Assembly: GCF_017814945.1 (NCBI RefSeq)
Contig: NZ_JAGIPX010000030.1
Location: 31,373 to 95,372 of the forward strand
From: Paraburkholderia sp. LEh10
GTDB taxonomy: Bacteria; Pseudomonadota; Gammaproteobacteria; Burkholderiales; Burkholderiaceae
Length of the DNA: 64,000 nucleotides
Direction of reading: 5' to 3'
Position 1 is the stretch's first letter. The number at the start of each line of letters is the position of its first letter. A program made the translations under genes and the position numbers. This document shows, in pieces, positions 50,336-58,762 of this stretch. The notes under the pieces were generated by a model. The model ran no database searches. It had not been told where the DNA came from and saw nothing but the letters and a program-made list of their open reading frames with translations.

Positions 50336-51324
50336 CCACCAAAGCCGTAATCGCGATTCACGGCGGCGCGGGCACGATCGTGCGCGCGTCGATGGCCTCC
50401 GACGCGCAGGCGCGTTACCACGCCGAATTGCACGCGGTGCTCGTCGCCGCGCAGAAAGTGCTCGCCGACGGCGGCAGCGCGCTCGACGCCGTCACGCAAG
50501 CCGTGCGCCTTCTCGAAGATTGCCCGCTGTTCAACGCCGGGCACGGCGCCGTGTTCACGTCGGCGGGCACGCATGAGCTCGACGCATCGATCATGGACGG
50601 CCGCACGCTCGAAGCAGGCGCGGTGTCGTGCGTGAAGCGCGTGCGCAATCCCATCGTCGCGGCGCGCCACGTGCTCGAATACAGCGAGCACGTGATGTTC
50701 ACGGGCGAAGGCGCGGAAGCGTTCGCGCAGGCGCAAGGGCTTGAGTTCGTCGATCCCTCGTACTTTCACACCGATGCGCGCTATCGTCAGTGGCAGCTTG
50801 CGCGCGAGCAGCAGCGTGCGATGCTCGATCACGACGGTGCGGCGCTCGCCGCGCAAAACGAGGCCGTCAAGGACGACGCGCTGCCGCACGAGCCCATCGA
50901 TCCCAACAAGAAGTTCGGCACGGTCGGCGCGGTCGCCGTCGATCTGTACGGCCACGTCGCCGCCGCGACCTCGACGGGCGGCATCACGAACAAGCAGTTG
51001 GGCCGTGTCGGCGATGCGCCGCTGATCGGCGCGGGCTGCTATGCCGATGACGCCACCTGCGCCGTGTCGGCCACGGGTTCCGGCGAGATGTTCATGCGCA
51101 TGGTCGCCGCCTACGACGTGGCCGCGCAAATGGCGTATCGCGGCGTGGCTTTGGAGGAAGCGGCAAACGACGTCGTGATGAACCGCTTGCCGCGCATCGA
51201 CGGGCGCGGCGGCCTGATCGCCGTCGACGCGCACGGCAACGTCGTGCTGCCGTTCAACACGGAAGGCATGTATCGCGGTTACGCGCGTGTCGGCGAAGCG
51301 CCCGTCACGGCGATCTATCGCTAG
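50332..51324 (+). CDS. iaaA: Isoaspartyl peptidase/L-asparaginase (plant-type, Ntn hydrolase)
   Basis: This is a 330-residue precursor. It cuts itself before Thr197 (KKFG|TVGAVAVD), which becomes the N-terminal nucleophile of the beta chain. The N-terminal IHGGAGTI, FNAGHGAVFTSAGTHELDASIMDG, STGGITNKQLGRVGDAPLIGAGCYAD and SATGSGEMFMR are all canonical. It hydrolyses beta-aspartyl dipeptides and asparagine; E. coli IaaA is also linked to glutathione use through its gsi operon. ATG at 50332 overlaps the RpiR stop. The order iaaA-gsiABCD is the same as in E. coli, which supports both names. Confidence 0.92.
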   Translation: MTTKAVIAIHGGAGTIVRASMASDAQARYHAELHAVLVAAQKVLADGGSALDAVTQAVRLLEDCPLFNAGHGAVFTSAGTHELDASIMDGRTLEAGAVSCVKRVRNPIVAARHVLEYSEHVMFTGEGAEAFAQAQGLEFVDPSYFHTDARYRQWQLAREQQRAMLDHDGAALAAQNEAVKDDALPHEPIDPNKKFGTVGAVAVDLYGHVAAATSTGGITNKQLGRVGDAPLIGAGCYADDATCAVSATGSGEMFMRMVAAYDVAAQMAYRGVALEEAANDVVMNRLPRIDGRGGLIAVDAHGNVVLPFNTEGMYRGYARVGEAPVTAIYR

Positions 51325-51354
51325 CCACAACGCTCACGCAATTCACTGCCTCAA

Positions 51355-53274
51355 ATGCCGGGAGAAACCATCGTGCCGAACACGCCTGACCAGACACGTG
51401 CGCTCGATAACCTGCCGCCACAACGCGTCGTCGATATCGACCGCCTGACGGTCTCGTTCCGTCGCGGCGACAGCACGTTCAACGCGGTGCGCGATCTGTC
51501 GCTGTCCGTCGATCGCGGCGAGACGCTGGCGATCGTCGGCGAGTCGGGCTCGGGCAAGTCGGTGACGTCGCTCGCGTTGATGCGTCTCGTCGAACATGGC
51601 GGCGGACGCATCGCGAACGGCAGTATCGCGTTTCGCCGACGCAGCGGCAGCGTGCTCGATCTCGCGCAGGCCTCGCAGGCGACGATGCGCTCCGTTCGCG
51701 GCGCGGACATCGCGATGATCTTCCAGGAGCCGATGACGTCGCTCAATCCCGTCTTCACGGTGGGCGACCAGATCGGCGAAGCGATTGCGCTGCATCAGAA
51801 CATGAGCCGCAGCGAAGCGCACGCGCAAACGTTGCGCCTGCTCGATCTCGTGCGCATTCCCGAGGCGCGCCGCGTGGCCGCGCGCTATCCGCATCAGTTG
51901 TCGGGCGGGATGCGGCAGCGCGTGATGATCGCAATGGCGCTGTCGTGCAAGCCGTCGCTGCTGATCGCCGACGAGCCGACCACCGCGCTCGACGTGACGA
52001 TCCAGGCGCAAATCCTGCAACTGATACGCGGCTTGCAGGACGAGATGAACATGGGCGTGATCTTCATCACGCACGATATGGGCGTCGTCGCCGAAGTGGC
52101 GGACCGCGTGCTGGTGATGTATCGCGGCGAGAAAGTCGAGCAAGGCGAGTCGGCCCAATTGTTCGCCGCGCCCGCGCATCCTTATACGAAGGCGCTGCTC
52201 GCCGCCGTGCCGAAACTCGGCTCGATGCAAGGCACGAATGCGCCCGCGAAGTTTCAACTGCTCACGCTTGATGGCGAGCACGCGCACACGTCGCACGAAG
52301 CGCGCGCCGCGCATGACGACGCCGCGCAGCACCCGCCCGCCCAACCGGTTCTCCGCGTGCGCGACCTCGTCACGCGCTTTCCGGTGCGCAGCGGTCTGTT
52401 CGGCAAGCTCACGGGCCGCGTGCATGCCGTCGAGCGCGTCAGCTTCGATCTGCATGCGGGCGAAACGCTCGCGCTCGTCGGCGAATCGGGTTGCGGCAAA
52501 TCGACGACCGGCCGTTCGCTGTTGCGTCTCGTCGAAAGCCAGAGCGGCAGCATCGAGTTCGACGGCAAGGACATCAGCTCGTTGAGCGGCCCTTCGTTGC
52601 AGGCGCTGCGGCGCGATATCCAGTTCATCTTCCAGGACCCGTTCGCGTCGCTCAATCCGCGTCTGACGGTCGGCTTCTCGATCATGGAGCCGCTGCTCGT
52701 GCACAACGTCGCAAGCGGCAAGGAAGCGCAGGAACGCGTCGCGTGGCTGCTCGACAAGGTCGGCCTGCCCGCCGATGCCGCGCGCCGCTATCCGCATGAA
52801 TTCTCCGGCGGCCAGCGTCAGCGCATCGCGATTGCGCGCGCGCTCGCGCTCAACCCGAAGGTCGTGATCGCGGACGAGTCGGTGTCGGCGCTCGACGTCT
52901 CCGTGCAGGCGCAGATCATCAATCTGATGCTCGATCTGCAGCGCGAACTCGGCGTCGCGTATCTGTTCATCTCGCACGACATGGCCGTCGTGGAGCGCAT
53001 CAGCCATCGTGTCGCGGTGATGTATCTCGGGCAGATCGTCGAGATCGGCCCGCGCCGCGCGGTGTTCGAATCGCCGCAGCATCCGTACACGAAGAAGCTG
53101 ATGGGCGCCGTGCCCGTCGCCGATCCGGCGCGCCGCCACGCGAAGCGCATGCTCGCCGCCGACGAGTTGCCCAGCCCGATCCGCGCGCTCGACAACGAGC
53201 CCGTTGTCGCGCCGCTCGTCGCGGTCGGGCCGGATCATTTCGTGGCCGCGCACAGGATCGGCGGCGCTTACTAG
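51355..53274 (+). CDS. gsiA: Peptide/glutathione ABC importer, double ATPase (GsiA-like)
   Basis: The 639-residue protein carries two full ABC ATPase domains. The first (residues ~25-290) has Walker A GESGSGKS, signature LSGGMRQRV and Walker B LLIADEP. The second (~335-600) has GESGCGKS, FSGGQRQRI and VVIADES (Ser in place of the usual Pro, common in this group). Each ends with the oligopeptide-transporter C-terminal extension HPYTK. It energises uptake through the two permeases encoded downstream. ATG 51355 is 30 bases after iaaA; a GTG at 51373 with GGGAG nine bases upstream is an equally good start. Confidence 0.9.
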   Translation: MPGETIVPNTPDQTRALDNLPPQRVVDIDRLTVSFRRGDSTFNAVRDLSLSVDRGETLAIVGESGSGKSVTSLALMRLVEHGGGRIANGSIAFRRRSGSVLDLAQASQATMRSVRGADIAMIFQEPMTSLNPVFTVGDQIGEAIALHQNMSRSEAHAQTLRLLDLVRIPEARRVAARYPHQLSGGMRQRVMIAMALSCKPSLLIADEPTTALDVTIQAQILQLIRGLQDEMNMGVIFITHDMGVVAEVADRVLVMYRGEKVEQGESAQLFAAPAHPYTKALLAAVPKLGSMQGTNAPAKFQLLTLDGEHAHTSHEARAAHDDAAQHPPAQPVLRVRDLVTRFPVRSGLFGKLTGRVHAVERVSFDLHAGETLALVGESGCGKSTTGRSLLRLVESQSGSIEFDGKDISSLSGPSLQALRRDIQFIFQDPFASLNPRLTVGFSIMEPLLVHNVASGKEAQERVAWLLDKVGLPADAARRYPHEFSGGQRQRIAIARALALNPKVVIADESVSALDVSVQAQIINLMLDLQRELGVAYLFISHDMAVVERISHRVAVMYLGQIVEIGPRRAVFESPQHPYTKKLMGAVPVADPARRHAKRMLAADELPSPIRALDNEPVVAPLVAVGPDHFVAAHRIGGAY

Positions 53275-53364
53275 TCAGCCAGACTATCAGGCAACAAACC
53301 AGAAGCCGCGTGGACCAGCGGCATGACAACAAGCAGTTCACTTGCTCAGTGGAGTTACGAAACG

Positions 53365-54927
53365 ATGACTACGCCTTCCATGCTTCAACCGTTGCGCCTG
53401 CGTTCGCTCGTGACGAGCGGCGCGCTGGTCTTTGCGATGCTCGCTTGCGGCGCCGCGCACGCGGCGCAGACCGCCGTGATGGCCGTCGACTCGACGTTCA
53501 CGACGCTCGATCCGTACGACGCCAACGACACGCTGTCGCAAGCCGTGTCGAAATCGTTCTATCAAGGCCTGTTCGGCTTCGACAAGGACATGAAGCTCGT
53601 CAATGTGCTCGCGACGAGCTACGAAGCGAGCCCCGACGCGCGCGTCTACACGTTCAAGCTGCGCCAGGGCGTGAAGTTCCAGGACGGCACCGACTTCAAC
53701 GCGGCCGCCGTGAAAGCGACGTTCGACCGCGTGACCGATCCGGCGAACAAGCTGAAGCGCTACAACATGTTCAGCCGCATCGAGAAAACGGAAGTCGTCG
53801 ATCCGTACACGGTGAAGATCACGCTGAAGGCGCCGTTCTCGGCGTTCGTCAACGTGCTCGCGCATCCGTCGGCCGTGATGATCTCGCCCGACGCGATCAG
53901 GAAGTACGGCAAGGACCTCGCGTTTCATCCCGTCGGCACAGGTCCGTTCGAACTCGTCAAATGGGACCCCGCTGGCGATCTGACGGTGAAGAAGTTCGAC
54001 GGCTACTGGAAGAAGGGCTATCCGAAGATCGATGAGATCGACTGGAAGCCGGTCGTCGACAACAACACGCGCGCGGCGCTCGTGCGCACGGGCGAGGCGG
54101 ACTTCGCGTTCCGCATTCCGTTCGAGCAGGCGGCGACGCTGCAATCGAACCCGAAGGTCGACATCGTCGCGACGCCGTCGATCATCAACCGCTATGTCAG
54201 CCTGAACACGACGAAAAAGCCGTTCGACAATCCGAAGGTGCGCGAGGCGCTGAACTATGCGATCAACAAGGAAGCGCTCGCGAAGGTCGCGTTCTCCGGC
54301 TATGCGGTGCCCGCCGACGGCGTGATTCCCGAAGGCGTCGATTACGCGACGAAGCTCGGCCCGTGGCCGTACGATCCCGCGAAGGCGCGCGCGCTGTTGA
54401 AGGAAGCGGGCTATCCGAACGGCTTCGAAACGACGCTCTGGTCGGCGTACAACAACTCGACGTCGCAGAAGACGATTCAGTTCGTGCAGCAGCAACTGGC
54501 GCAAGTCGGCGTGAAGGCCAGCGTCGAAGCGCTCGAAGCGGGCCAGCGTGTCGCGAGGGTGGAGAGCGCGCAAGATCCCGCGACGGCGCCCGTGCGCATG
54601 TACTACATCGGCTGGTCGTCATCGACGGGCGAAGCGGACTGGGGCATCACGCCGCTGCTCGCGTCGTCGTCGATCCCGCCGAAGCTCGTGAACACCGCGT
54701 ACTACAAGAACGATGACGTCGACAGCGATCTGACGAAGGCGCTGGAAACGACGGACCGCACGAAGAAGGCCGCGCTCTATGGCGATGCGCAAAAGCGCAT
54801 CTGGACGGACGCGCCGTGGATCTTCCTCGTCAAGGAGAAGATCGTGTATGCGCGCAGCAAGCGTCTGTCGGGCGCGTATGTCGCGCCGGACGGGTCGTTC
54901 AACTTCGACGAAATCGCGTTGAAGTAA
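53365..54927 (+). CDS. gsiB: Peptide/glutathione ABC importer, periplasmic binding protein (GsiB-like)
   Basis: The 520-residue extracytoplasmic solute-binding protein of family 5 has a long signal peptide (LRLRSLVTSGALVFAMLACGAAHA, cleavage after AHA). The mature start QTAVMAVDSTFTTLDPYDANDTLSQAVSKSFYQGLFG is followed by the family signature VYTFKLRQGVKFQDGTDFNAAAVKATFDRV. It binds peptides, glutathione or related ligands and hands them to the permeases. ATG at 53365 has GGAG upstream; 14 more codons are open. A stem-loop follows, which may raise its mRNA level relative to the permeases. Confidence 0.9.
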   Translation: MTTPSMLQPLRLRSLVTSGALVFAMLACGAAHAAQTAVMAVDSTFTTLDPYDANDTLSQAVSKSFYQGLFGFDKDMKLVNVLATSYEASPDARVYTFKLRQGVKFQDGTDFNAAAVKATFDRVTDPANKLKRYNMFSRIEKTEVVDPYTVKITLKAPFSAFVNVLAHPSAVMISPDAIRKYGKDLAFHPVGTGPFELVKWDPAGDLTVKKFDGYWKKGYPKIDEIDWKPVVDNNTRAALVRTGEADFAFRIPFEQAATLQSNPKVDIVATPSIINRYVSLNTTKKPFDNPKVREALNYAINKEALAKVAFSGYAVPADGVIPEGVDYATKLGPWPYDPAKARALLKEAGYPNGFETTLWSAYNNSTSQKTIQFVQQQLAQVGVKASVEALEAGQRVARVESAQDPATAPVRMYYIGWSSSTGEADWGITPLLASSSIPPKLVNTAYYKNDDVDSDLTKALETTDRTKKAALYGDAQKRIWTDAPWIFLVKEKIVYARSKRLSGAYVAPDGSFNFDEIALK

Positions 54928-54939
54928 GCCGCTGAAGCC

Positions 54940-54975
54940 GCGCTGGTCTCGAAGCACAGGTTTCGGGACCAGCGC
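54940..54975 (+). other. Intercistronic hairpin between gsiB and gsiC
   Basis: GCGCTGGTC at 54940-54948 pairs exactly with GACCAGCGC at 54967-54975, and the stem extends inward by about five more pairs. There is no T-run. Such stems after binding-protein genes often protect the upstream mRNA. Confidence 0.6.
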
Positions 54976-55018
54976 CTTCGCCTCATGCCGCACCTGCTTT
55001 TCGATAGCGGATCGCTCT

Positions 55019-55939
55019 ATGCTGAACTTTCTCGTCAAACGCCTGCTGGGCCTGCTGCCGACGCTCGTCATCGTCGCCGGTCTCGTGTTCCTGTTCGTGC
55101 ACATGCTGCCCGGCGATCCCGCGCGGCTCGCGGCCGGTGCCGAAGCCGATGAAGCGACCGTCGCGCTCGTGCGCGCCGATCTCGGACTCGACAAGCCGAT
55201 GCCGCAGCAGTTCGTGAACTTCTTCGCGCGCATCGCGCATGGCGACTTCGGCACGTCGACGCGCAGCAAGCGCCCCGTCGCCGCGGAGATCGGCGAGCGC
55301 TTCATGCCGACGCTGCTGCTCACGCTCGTCAGCATGGTGTGGGCCGTTATCTTCGGGATGGCGATCGGCATCGTGTCGGCCGTGTGGCGCAACAAGTGGC
55401 CCGACCGGCTCGGCATGACGCTCGCGGTGTCGGGCATTTCGTTTCCCGCGTTCGCGCTCGGCATGCTGCTGATGGAAGTGTTCTCCGTGCAGCTCGGCTG
55501 GCTGCCCATCGTCGGCGATGGCTCGTGGCGCAGCTACGTGCTGCCGTCCGTCACGCTCGGCGCAGCCGTCGCCGCCGTGATGGCGCGCTTCACGCGCGCG
55601 TCGTTCGTCGAAGTGCTGAACGAAGACTTCGTGCGCACCGCGCGAGCGAAAGGTGTCGCCGAGCAATGGGTCGTCATCAAGCACTGCCTGCGCAACGCGA
55701 TGATTCCCGTCGTCACGATGATGGGCTTGCAGTTCGGCTTTCTGCTCGGCGGCTCGATCGTCGTCGAGGTGGTGTTCAACTGGCCGGGCATGGGCCGCCT
55801 GCTGGTGGACGCCGTCGCGATGCGCGACTACCCGGTGATTCAGGCCGAAGTGCTGCTGTTCTCGTTCGAATTCATCGTCATCAATCTGGTCGTCGACGTG
55901 CTGTACGCCGTCATCAATCCGACCATCCGTTTCAAGTGA
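55019..55939 (+). CDS. gsiC: Peptide/glutathione ABC importer, permease (GsiC-like)
   Basis: The 306-residue DppB-type permease has an N-terminal helix (MLNFLVKRLLGLLPTLVIVAGLVFLFVHMLPGDPA, with the GDPA signature) and five further helices. The ATPase-coupling EAA loop is EVLNEDFVRTARAKGVAEQWVVIKHCLRNAMIPVV. It forms the channel with GsiD. It is separated from gsiB by a hairpin and from gsiD by only seven bases. The ribosome site before 55019 is weak. Confidence 0.9.
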   Translation: MLNFLVKRLLGLLPTLVIVAGLVFLFVHMLPGDPARLAAGAEADEATVALVRADLGLDKPMPQQFVNFFARIAHGDFGTSTRSKRPVAAEIGERFMPTLLLTLVSMVWAVIFGMAIGIVSAVWRNKWPDRLGMTLAVSGISFPAFALGMLLMEVFSVQLGWLPIVGDGSWRSYVLPSVTLGAAVAAVMARFTRASFVEVLNEDFVRTARAKGVAEQWVVIKHCLRNAMIPVVTMMGLQFGFLLGGSIVVEVVFNWPGMGRLLVDAVAMRDYPVIQAEVLLFSFEFIVINLVVDVLYAVINPTIRFK

Positions 55940-55946
55940 GGTCCGC

Positions 55947-56852
55947 ATGAGCACGACCGCCGATAACACCCGCGCCGTCTCGACCGCTCACGAAGAGCGC
56001 GCGATCCGCACGCCCTGGAGCGAGTTCTGGCGCAAGTTCCGCAAGCAGCATGTCGCACTCGCGGCGAGCGTGTTCGTGCTGCTGCTCGTCGCCGTATCGA
56101 TTGCGGGTCCGCATCTCGTTCCGTACGACCCGGAAAACTATTTCGACTACGATGCATTGAACGCGGGCCCCTCGGCTGCGCACTGGTTCGGCGTCGATGC
56201 GCTGGGCCGCGACATCTTCAGCCGCATCGTCGCGGGCACGCGCATTTCGCTGGCGGCGGGCTTCGTGTCGGTGGCGATCGGCGCGATTGCCGGCACGTTC
56301 TTCGGCTTGCTCGCGGGCTATTACGAAGGCTGGTGGGACCGCATCACGATGCGTGTCGCCGACGTGCTGTTCGCATTCCCCGGCATTCTGCTCGCGATCG
56401 GCATCGTCGCGATACTCGGCAACGGCATGATCAACGTGATCGCCGCCGTCGCGGTGTTCAGCATCCCCGCGTTCGCGCGGCTCGTGCGCGGCAACACGCT
56501 GATGCTCAAGCAGTTGACGTATATCGAAGCGGCGCGCAGCATCGGCGCGTCGGACTGGACCATCATCATGCGGCACATTCTGCCGGGCACGATTTCGTCG
56601 GTGATCGTGTATCTGACGATGCGCATCGGCACGTCGATCATCACGGCTGCGAGCCTGTCGTTTCTCGGCCTCGGCGCGCAGCCGCCGACGCCCGAGTGGG
56701 GCGCGATGCTTAACGAGGCGCGCGCCGACATGGTGACAGCGCCGCATATCGCGCTGTTCCCGAGCCTCGCGATCTTTCTGACGGTGCTCGCGTTCAATCT
56801 GCTCGGCGACGGCTTGCGCGACGCGCTCGATCCGAAGCTCGACCGGCCATGA
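55947..56852 (+). CDS. gsiD: Peptide/glutathione ABC importer, permease (GsiD-like)
   Basis: The 301-residue DppC-type permease has a cytoplasmic N-terminus (TPWSEFWRKFRKQHVALAASVFVLLLV) and the typical extracytoplasmic segment HWFGVDALGRDIFSRIVAGTRISL. The coupling loop is LKQLTYIEAARSIGASDWTIIMRHILPG and the family end is LNLLGDGLRDALDPKL. A ribosome-site GAGG precedes the ATG. Its stop overlaps the P1 peptidase start by four bases, which ties the peptidase to the importer. Confidence 0.9.
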   Translation: MSTTADNTRAVSTAHEERAIRTPWSEFWRKFRKQHVALAASVFVLLLVAVSIAGPHLVPYDPENYFDYDALNAGPSAAHWFGVDALGRDIFSRIVAGTRISLAAGFVSVAIGAIAGTFFGLLAGYYEGWWDRITMRVADVLFAFPGILLAIGIVAILGNGMINVIAAVAVFSIPAFARLVRGNTLMLKQLTYIEAARSIGASDWTIIMRHILPGTISSVIVYLTMRIGTSIITAASLSFLGLGAQPPTPEWGAMLNEARADMVTAPHIALFPSLAIFLTVLAFNLLGDGLRDALDPKLDRP

Positions 56853-57913
56853 ACATGCCGCCGATGCCGCATATCGGCGTATTGCCCGCAGGTCCGTTGG
56901 GCACGATCGCCGATGTATCCGGCGTGACGGTCGGACATTGCATGATCGATCGAGGCGCGATACAGACGGGCGTGACCGCGATCCGCCCGCATCGCGGCGA
57001 TCCATATCGCCAAAAGGTGCCCGCCGCGGCGAGCGTGATAAACGGCTTCGGCAAGAGCATCGGACTCGTGCAGGTCGAAGAACTTGGCGTGCTCGAAACG
57101 CCCATTGCGCTGAGCAACACATTCGGCGTCGCAGCCGTCGCGCAGGCGCAGATTCGCGCGGCCATCGCCAACAATCCACAGGTCGGGCGCGAATGGCCGA
57201 CCGTCAATCCGCTCGTGTTCGAATGCAACGACGGTTACCTGAACGATATTCAGGCGCTCGCGGTTGAAGAATCGCACTATGTTCACGCACTCGATACGGC
57301 ATCGTCGGCGTTCGCACGCGGCTCGGTCGGCGCGGGGCGCGGCATGTCGAGCTTCGACCTGAAAGGCGGGATCGGTTCGGCGTCGCGTGTGGCGAGCGTG
57401 GCGGGGAACGCGTTCACGCTCGGCGCGCTCGTGCTCGCGAACTTCGGCCGATTGCCGATGCTGACTATCGATGGCATACCCGTTGGCCGCGAACTCGCGC
57501 GGCGACGCGCAGCCGCGGCAACAGCAGTGAAGCCCGAGCAAGGCTCGATCATCATGATCGTCGCCACCGATGCGCCCCTCGATGCGCGCCAGCTCAGACG
57601 TCTGTCGATGCGCGCCGCCGCGGGTCTCGCGCGCACCGGCTCCGTCTACGGGCACGGCAGCGGCGATATCGCGCTCGCGTTCTCGACGGCCTGGACGGTT
57701 GCGTCCGAAGCCGACTTCAATGCTCCGCCACCGCTGCTCAATGATGCACGTCTCGATCCGCTGTTTCAGGCCTGCGCGGATAGCGTCGAGCAGGCGATCG
57801 TCGACGCGTTGTGGTCGGCCACGACCGTCACGGGACGGGACGCTCACACGCGTTTCTCGCTGCACGAAGCGGTGCCCGATCTCGATCAACTGCTGAAACG
57901 GCACACAACATGA
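56849..57913 (+). CDS. P1-family aminopeptidase (DmpA-type)
   Basis: The 354-residue self-processing hydrolase is of the DmpA/BapA family. GTIADVSGVTVGHCMI, GLVQVEELGVLETPIALSNTFGV and VFECNDGYLNDIQ are characteristic. Autocleavage should fall at Gly232-Ser233 in the GSIIMIVATDAPLDARQLRRL block, Ser233 then being the N-terminal nucleophile. DmpA-type enzymes release N-terminal L- or D-residues, and BapA-type enzymes split beta-peptides, so the enzyme would widen the range of peptides used after import. It overlaps both the upstream permease and the downstream M55 gene by four bases. Confidence 0.88.
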   Translation: MNMPPMPHIGVLPAGPLGTIADVSGVTVGHCMIDRGAIQTGVTAIRPHRGDPYRQKVPAAASVINGFGKSIGLVQVEELGVLETPIALSNTFGVAAVAQAQIRAAIANNPQVGREWPTVNPLVFECNDGYLNDIQALAVEESHYVHALDTASSAFARGSVGAGRGMSSFDLKGGIGSASRVASVAGNAFTLGALVLANFGRLPMLTIDGIPVGRELARRRAAAATAVKPEQGSIIMIVATDAPLDARQLRRLSMRAAAGLARTGSVYGHGSGDIALAFSTAWTVASEADFNAPPPLLNDARLDPLFQACADSVEQAIVDALWSATTVTGRDAHTRFSLHEAVPDLDQLLKRHTT

Positions 57914-58734
57914 AGGTACTGATTTCCGTCGATATAGAAGGCGTCGCGGGCGTCATGAGCCCTGAGCAAACTCGCGCGGGCAACGGCGAATATGAACGCG
58001 CGCGCCGCTGGATGACGCTCGAAGCGAATGCGGCGATCGAAGGCGCGTTCGCGGGCGGCGCAACGGACGTCTGGGTCAACGATTCGCACGGCGGCTTTCG
58101 CAATCTGCTGCCCGACATGCTCGATGCGCGCGCAAACGTGGTACTCGGCAAGCCGCGCACGCTCGGCATGATGGCGGGGCTCGAATACGCGCCGCAGCTC
58201 GTGTTCATGATCGGCTATCACGCGATGGCGCAAAGCCGTGGGATTCTCGCGCACACGATCAACAGCTTTGCTTTTTCTCGTGTCACGATGAACGGACGCG
58301 ATGTAGGCGAGGCAGGGCTTTATGGCGCGCTCGCCGCCGAATATGGCGCACGCGTCGTGCTGCTTTCCGGCGATGACGTGTTCGCGCAAGAGACGCGCGC
58401 TTCGTTTCCCGAAGCTGTGTTCGTGGTCACGAAGAACGCGACGGGCTATGGCAGCGGCGTCACGCAAACACCAGAACGTGCGTGCGATGCGATCAAGGAA
58501 GCCGCGAAGGACGTTGTCGCGCGACTGGAGAGGCGGGCTGTTGCGCAACGCGTTACGCCGCAACCCGTCGATATCGAGCTTCGCGTGCAGACCACCGCGC
58601 TTGCCGATCTGTTCGCACAGATGCCGTCGCTCGAACGCGTGGACGGCGTCACGCTGCGGTGCTCCGCGCCTTCTGTCGAGCATGCGGTTCGCACGCTGAA
58701 TTGCCTGTCGGCGATGTCGTTTATGTTGCGCTGA
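57910..58734 (+). CDS. M55-family D-aminopeptidase (DppA-like)
   Basis: The 274-residue zinc peptidase resembles Bacillus DppA. The metal ligands Asp8 and Glu10 are in VDIEGVAGV. The NDSHGG block, FMIGYHAMAQSRGILAHTI with its His, and GDDVFAQE complete the active site. DppA removes N-terminal D-residues from peptides such as D-Ala-D-Ala. Its start codon overlaps the stop of the P1 peptidase gene. Together the two enzymes suggest that the operon feeds on peptides containing D- or beta-linked residues, perhaps from cell walls or non-ribosomal peptides. It is the last gene of the operon, and the arabinose operon converges 28 bases later. Confidence 0.88.
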   Translation: MKVLISVDIEGVAGVMSPEQTRAGNGEYERARRWMTLEANAAIEGAFAGGATDVWVNDSHGGFRNLLPDMLDARANVVLGKPRTLGMMAGLEYAPQLVFMIGYHAMAQSRGILAHTINSFAFSRVTMNGRDVGEAGLYGALAAEYGARVVLLSGDDVFAQETRASFPEAVFVVTKNATGYGSGVTQTPERACDAIKEAAKDVVARLERRAVAQRVTPQPVDIELRVQTTALADLFAQMPSLERVDGVTLRCSAPSVEHAVRTLNCLSAMSFMLR

Positions 58735-58762
58735 CGCCGACACCGATGCACAGGCGGAGCAA

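Noticed and set aside
51343..53253. A 636-residue open frame on the minus strand
   Set aside because: It is antisense to the double ATPase gene, which has both Walker and signature motifs. The reverse frame has none.
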